Source of the DNA: Bacillus sp. FJAT-14578
GTDB lineage: Bacteria > Bacillota > Bacilli > Bacillales > Bacillaceae_H
DNA length: 64,000 nt
NCBI RefSeq assembly: GCF_000504165.1
Contig: NZ_AYSE01000004.1
Location: forward strand, 558,001-622,000
Direction: 5' to 3'
This document shows positions 43,542 to 52,315 of the stretch, piece by piece. A program made the translations under genes and the position numbers. The stretch's first letter is position 1, and the number at the start of each line of letters is the position of its first letter. Under the pieces are notes generated by a model. It saw nothing but the letters and a program-made list of their open reading frames with translations. It was not told where the DNA came from and made no database searches.

Positions 43542-44603
43542 TTATCGGTTCCCTTCGTTCTCCGCTTCCCATCTCGCTACTTCTTCTCGAACCTTTGGGG
43601 CGACCTCTTTTCCTAACAGCTCTATCGCTTTCATTACATCATCATGCGGCATAGTGCCAACTGGTACGTGCAGCATAAAACGGGTGATGCCTACATTCTT
43701 GCGAAGGTGAATAATTTTTTCGGCAACCGTCTTCGAATCACCTACGTATAATGCCCCTTCAAAGCTGCGAGCGGCATCGAAGCTGGAGCGGTCGTAGTGG
43801 CTCCAACCACGCTCTCGTCCCAATTTGTTCATGACGTGCTGAGTTGAAGGGAAAAATTTATCAGTTGCCACTTCGGTATGCTCTGCAATGAAACCATGCG
43901 AATGCGAAGCAACCGGCAGCTTTGATACGTCATGGCCGGCGTGAGCGGCTGCCTTTTTATAGAGCTTTACAAGCGGTTCAAACTGTACTGGACGCCCCCC
44001 TATAATCGCTAGAACGAGTGGAAGTCCAAGGAGGCCTGCACGTACGACAGATTCGGAATTTCCGCCGCTGCCAATCCATACCGGCAGAGGATTCTGAACT
44101 GGACGCGGATACACACCTAGATTTTGAATAGCTGGCCTGTGCCCGCCTTTCCAGGTCACTTTCTCGGAATCCCGGATTTTCAATAATAACTCCAGCTTCT
44201 CATCGAATAATTCGTCATAGTCTTTTAATTCATACCCAAACAACGGAAAGGATTCAATAAAAGAGCCTCGGCCCGCCATAATCTCGGCACGTCCGTTCGA
44301 AATTCCGTCGAGCGTAGCAAAATCCTGAAACACCCGCACCGGATCGGCAGAAGAAAGCACCGTCACGGCACTTGTCAATCGTATCCGTTTCGTCTGTGAG
44401 GCAGCTGCAGCCAGTACGACTGCCGGAGAAGATGCCGCAAAGTCTTCTCGATGATGTTCACCTACACCAAAGACATCTAATCCTACCTGATCTGCCAGTA
44501 CAATTTCCTCTACTACCTCACGTAATCGCTGGGCGTGACTTATCACCTTACCGGTCTCGACATCCGGCGTTGTCTCTACAAACGTGCTCACACCTATCTC
44601 CAC
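43542..44603 (-). CDS. LLM-class flavin-dependent oxidoreductase
   Basis: 353 residues of the bacterial luciferase-like fold: EIVLADQVGLDVFGVGEHHR at the start, SAVTVLSSADPVRVFQDFAT, GRAEIMAGRGSF and the PVWIGSGGNSESVVRAGLLG segment for FMNH2 binding. Start is GTG 44603 with AGGAGGG six bases upstream. Reaction likely a flavin-dependent monooxygenation using FMNH2 from a separate reductase; substrate not predictable. Monocistronic. Confidence 0.9.
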   Translation of the reverse strand: MEIGVSTFVETTPDVETGKVISHAQRLREVVEEIVLADQVGLDVFGVGEHHREDFAASSPAVVLAAAASQTKRIRLTSAVTVLSSADPVRVFQDFATLDGISNGRAEIMAGRGSFIESFPLFGYELKDYDELFDEKLELLLKIRDSEKVTWKGGHRPAIQNLGVYPRPVQNPLPVWIGSGGNSESVVRAGLLGLPLVLAIIGGRPVQFEPLVKLYKKAAAHAGHDVSKLPVASHSHGFIAEHTEVATDKFFPSTQHVMNKLGRERGWSHYDRSSFDAARSFEGALYVGDSKTVAEKIIHLRKNVGITRFMLHVPVGTMPHDDVMKAIELLGKEVAPKVREEVARWEAENEGNR

Positions 44604-44831
44604 TACAAACCCTCCTGATTTATGTATTGGTCTAGTCCACAGTTATAACAACATTTAATTCGTTGACTAACTATGGATAGACTTCTTATTGCTAACATAC
44701 CACGTTTAACCCATTATATAAATCTTATCGGCTCACGTTTCATTTGATTCAATCCGCACTGCGCCTTAAAGCAGTTAGCAGGATTTATTCCAGAGCATTC
44801 TGGGGTTGGAGTCCTAAAGGAGAGGCATCAT

Positions 44832-45623
44832 TCAATTAGCTTCAATGAAAATCGTAATAGACTTCTCTAAATGCGATTGAGAACCGATTTGCACTTCAAC
44901 CAACCCTCTATTTGTAATTTTAATTCCGCCCGTTAATTCAGGAAGAAATTCAATCATATCTACGTACTGTCCCTTATAACTACCGGAGATAAATCCTTTT
45001 TCCAGTATGGGATGGAGATCGCTTCTGATTAATTGAACAATGGTTCCCACGGGTACGGTATAGCGGGTCTGATCTACTTTCACACTGCCATCTGGCTGAA
45101 GTTCATATTCAATACGAAGAGCTCCAGGAATTTTGGGAATCGTATAAGGAATCAATGTTAATCGGCCTTTTTTAAAGATCCATTCGGAGTACCTGCTGTC
45201 CTCTTTCTCGAAAAGTCTGCCTTCTTTAATGAATATATCTCCGTAATAAATATCTTCATTACCGACCAATTTAACTAGTTTTCCTTTTACTCTACCCACT
45301 ACTACATAAGTTAAAAAATTGCCATTTCCCATCCAGTAGGCAACCACCACAACGTTTTGCTGAACTGCGTGTACATAACCAGACAAGACAGTATAGTTAA
45401 TCGGAGCGATTTTTGAGATGTTATATTCTGTGACCCATCTTCCTGTTTGCCTATCTTTGCGTTGTACAAGTACCTCTTTATCTGTTTGTAGTACTCTTTC
45501 ACTCCCCGCTTCACCGCTCAAGTTAATATAAGTAACTCCTTCCTCGTTTCTTTTATGATCTGATGATGAATGGCGGCCCATAAAAAACGTGTTCCAAAAG
45601 TTCGCTCGCTTATTCTGATCCAC
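44832..45623 (-). CDS. Hypothetical protein, 263 aa
   Basis: Starts MDQNKRANFWNTFFMGRHSS; no signal peptide or membrane segment. Mostly alternating hydrophobic/polar stretches suggest beta structure (YTVLSGYVHAVQQNVVVVAY, FLTYVVVGRVKGKLVKLVG, LIPYTIPKIPGALRIEYELQ). It lies 95 bases after the YtkA-like lipoprotein on the same strand and may be the last gene of that transcript. I do not recognise it. Confidence 0.65.
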   Translation of the reverse strand: MDQNKRANFWNTFFMGRHSSSDHKRNEEGVTYINLSGEAGSERVLQTDKEVLVQRKDRQTGRWVTEYNISKIAPINYTVLSGYVHAVQQNVVVVAYWMGNGNFLTYVVVGRVKGKLVKLVGNEDIYYGDIFIKEGRLFEKEDSRYSEWIFKKGRLTLIPYTIPKIPGALRIEYELQPDGSVKVDQTRYTVPVGTIVQLIRSDLHPILEKGFISGSYKGQYVDMIEFLPELTGGIKITNRGLVEVQIGSQSHLEKSITIFIEAN

Positions 45624-45718
45624 ATAATTCCTCCTTTACGTACTCATGAATGGAATGGATCATACATTTTATTCGTCAGATTTCGGTTCGTATATAGGTT
45701 TAAAGCGGATGGATGAGT

Positions 45719-46189
45719 CTAATGATGATGTTCATGACTTTCTTCTTGTTTTTGCAACCCTTTTTGCAAGAATTCCAACTCTTTTTCAGAAAGTTCTCCT
45801 ACGACAAACTGTTTTTGAGGCATAATGATCGATCCATCGCTACTGGCATGGACTTTTATATAATATAGGCCTTCACTACTAAAATCTTTACTTAAACGAT
45901 ACATGCCGTTTCCGACTTCTTCGGCTTGCTCCATAGGATATTTAACAGAACCATCTTGTTTCCATATTTTAAAATGGACATAGTCCGGGTCTTCAACCTT
46001 TTTGCCGCCTTGGGTTAGAATCACCTTTACAGTCTCCTGTTTATTAGCGGAAAAGGATGTAGGAATGATGATTTCAGATTCAAGAGGTGTTTCTTGTTTA
46101 TACAGGTTCGCCGCATCTTGTTTAAGTGAACATGAACTTAGCAATAGGCTCGAAGTAAAAATGAAAAAAATCCAACTATATTTTTTCAC
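45719..46189 (-). CDS. YtkA/FixH-like lipoprotein
   Basis: 156 residues from GTG 46189, chosen because AAAGGTGG lies eight bases before it. A lipoprotein signal KKYSWIFFIFTSSLLLSSC with lipobox LSSC is followed by a YtkA-type beta domain (VKVILTQGGKKVEDPDYVHF, LSKDFSSEGLYYIKVHASSD) and a His-rich end ESHEHHH. Such domains are linked to copper or metal handling and oxidase assembly. It follows the PepSY gene by 27 bases, suggesting a joint membrane/metal function. Confidence 0.8.
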   Translation of the reverse strand: MKKYSWIFFIFTSSLLLSSCSLKQDAANLYKQETPLESEIIIPTSFSANKQETVKVILTQGGKKVEDPDYVHFKIWKQDGSVKYPMEQAEEVGNGMYRLSKDFSSEGLYYIKVHASSDGSIIMPQKQFVVGELSEKELEFLQKGLQKQEESHEHHH

Positions 46190-46216
46190 GGCAAAAGCCA
46201 CCTTTTCCAGATTAAG

Positions 46217-47581
46217 TTATGCATTCAGGAAATTTTTAACTACCGATATTTTTTGAATGATTAGCCAGTCAATTAGCCATACAACAATAAGCGAGAGACC
46301 AACCAAAGGAAATAAAATGCCTAAACTTATTAACAGAAGCAAAAAGAATTTCATTTGTCTAATAGGAGAAGCTTTTGGTGCACCCAATCCTTTTTTCGGC
46401 TTTCGTTTCCACCATAAATAAAAACCGCTTACTGCAACAAAAATAATTCCTAAACAAATAAGAAGGCTGATTAATTGGTTCATGAAACCAAATTGAGTGC
46501 CTTTGTGCAACGTAATTCCCAAAGCGACTATTTTTCCGATCAAGCCATAATGATCATAACGATAATCAGCTAGTACTGCGCCCGAATACTGATCAATATG
46601 AATCGTTGCTTCATCCTGTGCTTTCGGGGGAAAAGCTGACAATGTATAAACACCATTTTTTTCTTGTGGAATGTATACCGTATAACTCGGATGTATCCCC
46701 TCACGATTCGCTATCGCCATCACATCGTCAATCGACAGTGGGATAAACCCTTGGATTTCCGAAATGGGTACATCCAGATTTTCAGCTGCCCAAGGAACAT
46801 CGGCTATATCTTTTGTTTTAATGGTCGATGTTGGAGCACTCCCTATCCAAATAGAAGGTGGATATCCCGCTCCGGAATTGGTAGCTAACGTTTGAAAATG
46901 ACTTCCCCAAAAACCTGACCAAGGCAAACCAGTCAGGACTAAAAATAACATTCCGGCTGTCAGCCAAAACGCAGGCACCGCATGAAGGTCCCTTCTGAGA
47001 ACACTTTTTCCTTTATTCAATCTTGGAAAGAGAATCCCGGACAGGCCTTGCTGTTTTTTGGGAAACCATAAATAAAGACCGGTGACAATGAGCACGATTG
47101 TCCAGCACGCAGCTAACTCTACAAGTCTATCTCCTAGCGTACCGGCCATTAGTTCACCGTGAAATTCTTCAACTTTATCCATAATCCGGTCTTCATTATT
47201 TAATTCTCCAATGGACTTGCCCGTATAGGGATCCATAAATACGGTAAGAGACTCATTATTAAACGTAATACTTACTTCGCTCGAGCGCTCGGCATTTTCT
47301 CCAGGACGATATTTGGTCACTACTGCACCAGGATATAGCTTCTTCACTTCCTCAATTTGTTTGGATGCCGATATTTTATCTCCTTGTGGAGTAACCTCAT
47401 AGTAATCTTGGTAAAGCACCTGTTCAATTTGAGGTTTAAATAAATAGATAGAGCCAGTAACTGCAAGAATAATAAGAAATGGTGCGAAAATCATTCCAGC
47501 ATAAAAATGCCATCTCCATATCGTTCGATATAGAGAGTTGTTGGGTGTTTTTTGACTTTGTGGTGCATCAACTGATTTCAC
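46217..47581 (-). CDS. PepSY-associated membrane protein
   Basis: 454 residues with four membrane helices in the PepSY_TM arrangement: WHFYAGMIFAPFLIILAVTG near the N-terminus, WTIVLIVTGLYLWFPKK, FWLTAGMLFLVLTGLPWSGF and the C-terminal GIIFVAVSGFYLWWKRKPKK, separated by extracytoplasmic PepSY-like domains. Family members are often linked to iron reduction or siderophore use. Start ATG 47581. Upstream of the YtkA-like lipoprotein on the same strand. Confidence 0.85.
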   Translation of the reverse strand: MKSVDAPQSQKTPNNSLYRTIWRWHFYAGMIFAPFLIILAVTGSIYLFKPQIEQVLYQDYYEVTPQGDKISASKQIEEVKKLYPGAVVTKYRPGENAERSSEVSITFNNESLTVFMDPYTGKSIGELNNEDRIMDKVEEFHGELMAGTLGDRLVELAACWTIVLIVTGLYLWFPKKQQGLSGILFPRLNKGKSVLRRDLHAVPAFWLTAGMLFLVLTGLPWSGFWGSHFQTLATNSGAGYPPSIWIGSAPTSTIKTKDIADVPWAAENLDVPISEIQGFIPLSIDDVMAIANREGIHPSYTVYIPQEKNGVYTLSAFPPKAQDEATIHIDQYSGAVLADYRYDHYGLIGKIVALGITLHKGTQFGFMNQLISLLICLGIIFVAVSGFYLWWKRKPKKGLGAPKASPIRQMKFFLLLLISLGILFPLVGLSLIVVWLIDWLIIQKISVVKNFLNA

Positions 47582-47875
47582 TTATAAAGGACCCCTCTTT
47601 CTTTTAAATAGTTAAATTCAACTAGCTTGATGATAAAAAAAAATTGTGAGCAAAAAATGAAGTTTTTCATTTTTGTTCATCTGCTCCAAAGAAAACTCAA
47701 TAAGTTTGTCCTTTTCAGAGCAAATCGATAGATAATTCATGTGAAATCGTGTAATCTACAAAAGTATCTCTTTCCATAACCTATTTTTTACATATACTTT
47801 TACGAAATGGTAAGGGGGTGTAACTAAATAATCTTGTGGGGAGACAAAACTAGAAAAAGGAATTGGGAACGGAAA

Positions 47876-49297
47876 ATGGAAACATCGAATTATAAACACT
47901 CGACGATTGTGACACTTTTGCTTGCAGGAACTTTCATCGCCATCTTAAACCAAACACTGATGATTACGGCGATTCCTCCGGTTATGGAGGAAATGAATAT
48001 TACGGCGAATAGCGCACAGTGGCTTACGACCGTTTTTATGCTTGTGAATGGGATTATGATCCCTGTCAGCGCCTTTTTATTGGAACGGTTTTCAACGAGG
48101 CAGCTCTTTATATCGGCCATGAGCATTTTTTCTTTCGGGACATTAGTGGCAGGACTTGCTCCTAATTTTGAAATGCTGTTGCTCGGAAGAATCATACAAT
48201 CAAGTGGAGCCGGCGTGATGCTTCCGCTTATGCAAACGGTATTCCTCATGATTTTCCCTGTGAATAAGCGCGGCGCTGCCATGGGATTAGTAGGTCTGGT
48301 TATTTCTTTTGCACCGGCCATCGGTCCGGCTTTATCCGGTTGGGTAACCGAGCATTACTCTTGGAGAGTCTTGTTTTTCATCATCCTGCCGATTGCTCTC
48401 ATTGACATCCTTATTGCTTTTATTGCTTTGAAAAATGTGACAGAAGTAACGAAACCGAAAATTGATGTCCTTTCGGTTATTTTATCCTCATTTGGGTTCG
48501 GTGGCTTGCTTTACGGATTTACAAGTGCCGGTAATTACGGATGGACGGACTTCAATACGCTTCTGTCTCTTGGAATCGGAGTGCTGACACTTGTGCTCTT
48601 TATTACGAGGCAATTACGCCTGGAACACCCGATGCTTGAGTTCCGGGTATTTAAGTATTCGATTTTCCCGCTGGCCATCATGATTGGGATGATCGTGTTT
48701 ATGGGATTGATCGGGATGGAGACGATTATTCCGCTGTTCATGCAAAATATGCGCAATTTCACGGCGTTTGAGGCGGGTCTGGCTATTTTGCCAGGTGCAC
48801 TTATCACTGGCTTGATGTCACCTATTACAGGGCGGATATTCGATAAAGTGGGTGCAAGATGGCTGGTCATTACCGGCTTAACGATTATTACCGTCTCTTC
48901 GTTTGCCTTTACAAATTTAAGTCCGTCGACATCGTTTCTCTATATTACCATTATGTACAGCGTGCGGATGCTTGGCTTAGCGATGGTGATGATGCCCGTT
49001 TCAACGGCCGCATTAAACCAGCTGCCAAAACGATTGATTCCTCATGGAGCCGCGATGGATAATACGATGAAAATGATTGCAGCCTCCGTCGGTACGGCCA
49101 TTCTTGTCACCGTAATGACCACGACAGCCGAGACCGCAGCACAGCGCCCTGACATCTCCTATCCAGATATGTACGGAGCCAACATGGCCTGTATCGTCGT
49201 CGCGATTCTCTCGTTAGCAGGGCTGATCATTTCTTTATTCATTAAAAACAACGAGTCCCCAGAAAAAGAATCGGCAGGGGTGCATGCAACGGAATAG
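47876..49297 (+). CDS. LmrB-like DHA2-family drug exporter
   Basis: 473 residues, 14 helices. From memory it closely follows B. subtilis LmrB (lincomycin export): VTLLLAGTFIAILNQTLMIT, TANSAQWLTTVFMLVNGIMI, motif C GLVISFAPAIGPALSGW and LPGALITGLMSPITGRIFDK. I start it at ATG 47876 (METSNYKHS) after GGGAACGGA; the frame is open back to TTG 47834. No LmrA-type repressor is adjacent, although in B. subtilis lmrA precedes lmrB. Substrate inferred. Confidence 0.85.
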   Translation: METSNYKHSTIVTLLLAGTFIAILNQTLMITAIPPVMEEMNITANSAQWLTTVFMLVNGIMIPVSAFLLERFSTRQLFISAMSIFSFGTLVAGLAPNFEMLLLGRIIQSSGAGVMLPLMQTVFLMIFPVNKRGAAMGLVGLVISFAPAIGPALSGWVTEHYSWRVLFFIILPIALIDILIAFIALKNVTEVTKPKIDVLSVILSSFGFGGLLYGFTSAGNYGWTDFNTLLSLGIGVLTLVLFITRQLRLEHPMLEFRVFKYSIFPLAIMIGMIVFMGLIGMETIIPLFMQNMRNFTAFEAGLAILPGALITGLMSPITGRIFDKVGARWLVITGLTIITVSSFAFTNLSPSTSFLYITIMYSVRMLGLAMVMMPVSTAALNQLPKRLIPHGAAMDNTMKMIAASVGTAILVTVMTTTAETAAQRPDISYPDMYGANMACIVVAILSLAGLIISLFIKNNESPEKESAGVHATE

Positions 49298-49320
49298 TAG
49301 TAATAATTGCATAAAAGAAA

Positions 49321-49360
49321 TATGAAAAAGCTTGGAGAAATCCAAGCTTTTTCATATTTT
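49321..49360. terminator. Terminator after the LmrB-like gene
   Basis: TATGAAAAAGCTTGGA (49321-49336), loop GAAA, TCCAAGCTTTTTCATA (49341-49356), TTTT; bidirectional with the convergent SGNH gene. Confidence 0.9.
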
Positions 49361-49424
49361 CGATAATCGATGTTGTTTTTAACAGGCTGTTTGTACACTC
49401 GTTCCTCCAAACTATTCTATATTT

Positions 49425-50126
49425 CTATTCATCTAAATCTAAGGCGTCCAATCCAATTTCAGCTAACACTTTCTGTCCAGCGATGGTGGGATGGATGTCG
49501 TTTGGAAGAACGTAATCCGCTTGATTTTCCCCAAATGCGGTAAAAGCATCAGCAAGTACGATGTTTTGCAATTCTTGGTTAAGAACGTTGACTAGTGATT
49601 CAATTTGTGGATTTACCATTTGACTTAATAGGACATTGCCGATATCGTGTCTTGGGTCCCCTACTTGGAATGGATTATAAATGTTATATACCACTACAGG
49701 AGCGTCGCTCAATTCACGTATTTCTAATATGATTTCACTTAATTTATCCAACATGCTTTGAACCTCATCCGATGTGACATTACTATCGGAAAATGCCTGC
49801 AATAAATCGTTGTTCCCAATATCCAGTGTAATGTAGTCGGCATGTGCTACCGCCTGCTGGAATTTCTCGTTTGTCTCTAAGGCATTCAATAAATCTTGCG
49901 TCTGCCATCCTGCAACCCCTAAGTCTCGAACACGAAGATCTGCATAGTCTCCTATCACAAACGGAAAAGCATCCTTGGAAACACGATGGTTATGCTGTTC
50001 CAGATTATAACCAAATGTGATAGAATCACCGAGTGCCGTAAGTAATTTTTTGGAATTCTCTTCTTTTGCTGATACGTTCCCCGAAAATAGTGCTCCTGCC
50101 ATTACAGCAGCGGATAAAGCTGTCAT
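49425..50126 (-). CDS. Secreted SGNH/GDSL esterase-lipase
   Basis: 233 residues. After a hydrophobic leader (MTALSAAVMAGALFSGNVSA) come the SGNH blocks: ALGDSITFGY (Ser nucleophile), LGVAGWQTQ (Gly), LDIGNNDLL (Asn) and NDIHPTIAGQ (Asp/His). Likely an extracellular esterase. The start is odd: the best ribosome binding site AGGAGAGG sits before ATA-AAA-AGG-AAA-CTA-ATG, which would give the usual KRK-containing signal peptide only if ATA replaced a former ATG. The ATG used here has a second site AAGGAAA. Confidence 0.85.
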   Translation of the reverse strand: MTALSAAVMAGALFSGNVSAKEENSKKLLTALGDSITFGYNLEQHNHRVSKDAFPFVIGDYADLRVRDLGVAGWQTQDLLNALETNEKFQQAVAHADYITLDIGNNDLLQAFSDSNVTSDEVQSMLDKLSEIILEIRELSDAPVVVYNIYNPFQVGDPRHDIGNVLLSQMVNPQIESLVNVLNQELQNIVLADAFTAFGENQADYVLPNDIHPTIAGQKVLAEIGLDALDLDE

Positions 50127-50404
50127 TAGTTTCCTTTTTATCTAAACCTCTCCTTTTAGTTTATAAAAGCGGCTCTATAAAATTTATGTAATGTCTTCTA
50201 ATAACTAAAATTACAATAAACATTATTATTTTATGATGATATAAAATGGAAAATTCCCGGCAAAATACGTTTGTTTTTTCGATAATTCGATAGAATTGGA
50301 CAACCGCAGCCGGGTTACCGCATTTTTATTTTCATTCAAAAACTCTTAATAAAAAAATGCCCTGTCCATCGAACAGGACAAGGCATCTTCCTTCAAACAA
50401 ATTT

Positions 50405-51112
50405 TTAAAATGTATTCCATGTTAAAATATCTTGTAATGGAAGACGGACTTTATCAAACCCTTCCTGAATCCCTTTTCCGACGGAAATTAACATGATCGG
50501 CTTGAAGTTTTCAGGCACTTGGAAAGCCTCAATGAATTTATTGTGATCGAATCCGCCCATCGGAACGGTATCATAGCCTTTCGCTTTCGCCGCTAACATG
50601 AGCTGCATGGATACCAAGCCCCCGTCAATCATAGCAACGTTCGTCGCTTGATCAACCGGTAAATTTCCGTAATGCTGGTTGATGGATTGGACATAGAAGT
50701 CTTTCGTCTCTTCCGTCATTCTTCCTTTTTCAACGACTGCCCCATAAATCTTTTCGGCATTTTGATAAGCGTTAATATCCCCTAAAACGGCGATGACCGC
50801 TGAAGCGTCTACAATTTGTTTTTGGTTGTTGGCAATCGGCAATAATTTCTCTTTCATCTCTTGTTCTTGAATCACAAGAAATCTCCAAGGTTGTAAGTTA
50901 GAGGAAGATGGAGCTTGAACGGCAATGTGCAGAAGCTCTTCAATCTCTTCTTTGCTCATTTTAAACATCGGATCATAATGGCGTACAGAACGACGCTCTT
51001 CGGCTACAGTAAAGAAATCCGTGTTCTCAAGTTCTTTCGGTTTTTTCTGGCTTAGCTTCATCTCATTGATTTTATTTAAATATTCTTCTTTTGCAGATGA
51101 TTTTAAGGACAT
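50405..51112 (-). CDS. Nitroreductase-family FMN oxidoreductase
   Basis: 235 residues with the family N-terminal FMN motif RRSVRHYDPMF, then APSSSNLQPWRFLVIQEQEM and, near the C-terminus, YDTVPMGGFDHNKF. Related to YodC/MhqN-type NAD(P)H nitroreductases that detoxify quinones or nitro compounds. The first ~35 residues are an extra charged helix. Its promoter (TTGACG-18-TATACT) is covered by repeated operator half-sites (51130-51191). The Rrf2-type regulator upstream on the same strand is an obvious candidate controller. Confidence 0.88.
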   Translation of the reverse strand: MSLKSSAKEEYLNKINEMKLSQKKPKELENTDFFTVAEERRSVRHYDPMFKMSKEEIEELLHIAVQAPSSSNLQPWRFLVIQEQEMKEKLLPIANNQKQIVDASAVIAVLGDINAYQNAEKIYGAVVEKGRMTEETKDFYVQSINQHYGNLPVDQATNVAMIDGGLVSMQLMLAAKAKGYDTVPMGGFDHNKFIEAFQVPENFKPIMLISVGKGIQEGFDKVRLPLQDILTWNTF

Positions 51113-51129
51113 GTCTTCATTCTCCTTTT

Positions 51130-51191
51130 AAACTGTACTTATTACAAGAACAGTATAGGGTATAAACTGCTCTTTCGTCAAGAACAGTTTA
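51130..51191. promoter_or_regulatory. Nitroreductase promoter with four alternating operator half-sites
   Basis: Minus strand -35 TTGACG (complement 51176-51181), 18-base spacer, -10 TATACT (complement 51152-51157). Four half-sites of the AAACTGTTCTT / AAGAACAGTTT type alternate in orientation at 51130-51140, 51146-51157, 51163-51174 and 51180-51191. They cover both promoter boxes, the layout of a repressor-controlled promoter. Confidence 0.7.
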
Positions 51192-51222
51192 TCATAGAAT
51201 GATTGAACCTGCTCACTCAGAT

Positions 51223-51657
51223 TCAATCATTCTGCTTCGACGTCTCGGCAGCAAGTAAAGCAGCCAACGTCTTTCTTGAAAGGCCCTCCAATAGCCATTG
51301 TTCCATCTCATCTCTTAAATTCAATAATGCGCGATGTGTCGAGGAGTCAAAGCATTCTGTCCCGTCGACATCAAGAAAACCCTTCGCGTAAGGATCTGCT
51401 TTTATGGATTCATACACATGTGAAAGTGTAATATCCTCAGGTCTCTTTCCCAGCGAGTATCCCCCATTACGGCCTTCCTTGGCTGCAACGAGTTCCGCTT
51501 TCACTAAGTGAGTCAGTATCTTTCTTAAAAAAGAGGATTTTGTATGGAGTCTTTCAGCGAGTACGGTACTTGGGCATATCCCGTCATATTCGGCCAGCAC
51601 CAATAAACACTGGACGGAAAGCCCGAACCATTTTGTGCAGGAAACGTTTTTATTCAT
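51223..51657 (-). CDS. Rrf2-family transcriptional regulator
   Basis: 144 residues with the winged helix of Rrf2 proteins: FGLSVQCLLVLAEYDG, CPSTVLAERLHTKSSFLRKI, LVAAKEGRNGGYSLGKRPED. Cysteines are not arranged in the C-x6-C-x5-C iron-sulfur pattern of IscR, so it may sense something else. It lies upstream of the nitroreductase on the same strand, and the gap carries the operator array. Start ATG 51657 after GAAAGAGGTGAAATGA. Confidence 0.88.
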   Translation of the reverse strand: MNKNVSCTKWFGLSVQCLLVLAEYDGICPSTVLAERLHTKSSFLRKILTHLVKAELVAAKEGRNGGYSLGKRPEDITLSHVYESIKADPYAKGFLDVDGTECFDSSTHRALLNLRDEMEQWLLEGLSRKTLAALLAAETSKQND

Positions 51658-51757
51658 TCATTTCACCTCTTTCATTATTGTAAACGATTGACATGAAATG
51701 ACAACCTTCTACTTTTATTCGTTACCATTCTAAAATAAAAAAGAGCCCCTTAAGAGC

Positions 51758-52294
51758 TCAATGCGCTGCCTTTGCATCCTCAAAAATCCAATCGGCGGCG
51801 GTCTTTAAATCAGGGAATACCGCATCAGCGAGCGGGTCGCTCTCACCTAAGAAAACTCCCTTCGTTCCCGCTTTTTTCCCTGCTTGTATGTCGGTATCCG
51901 TATCTCCGACCATATAGGATTTAGATAAATCAATCTCGTACTTCTCGGCAAGGTCTTCAATCATTTTACTTCCCGGTTTGCGGCAAGCACATCCCGCTTT
52001 TGGTTTGTGAGGACAATAAGCCACATCATGAATGAGTGCTCCCTCTTTTTCTAATTCCGCGATCATATGATCATGAACTTTGTTGAGTTGTTCTTCTTTC
52101 ATAAAACCCAGCCCCACACCGCCTTGATTAGTGACGACGAAAATATAATCGAATCGGGTATTCAATTTTTTGATTGCCTCTGGTACACCGGGCAAAAAAT
52201 AGAATTGATGAGGCTTATTAACGAACTTCACCCTTTCGGTAAGCACTTCGTTGATTACGCCGTCTCGGTCCAAAAATACAGCCGTTTTTCCCAT
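51758..52294 (-). CDS. HAD-IIIA phosphatase, GmhB/histidinol-phosphatase-like
   Basis: 178 residues. Motif I FLDRDGVINE (nucleophile Asp10), motif II VVTNQGGVG, and the zinc loop CPHKPKAGCACRKP with the Lys of motif III, then MVGDTDTDIQAGKKAG (motif IV). This is the D-glycero-D-manno-heptose-1,7-bisphosphate phosphatase type; in Firmicutes lacking LPS it may serve an S-layer or surface glycan, or act on another sugar phosphate. It lies 21 bases after the RNase J gene on the same strand. Confidence 0.88.
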   Translation of the reverse strand: MGKTAVFLDRDGVINEVLTERVKFVNKPHQFYFLPGVPEAIKKLNTRFDYIFVVTNQGGVGLGFMKEEQLNKVHDHMIAELEKEGALIHDVAYCPHKPKAGCACRKPGSKMIEDLAEKYEIDLSKSYMVGDTDTDIQAGKKAGTKGVFLGESDPLADAVFPDLKTAADWIFEDAKAAH

Positions 52295-52315
52295 ATCAGA
52301 CCTCCCGCTTTGCTG

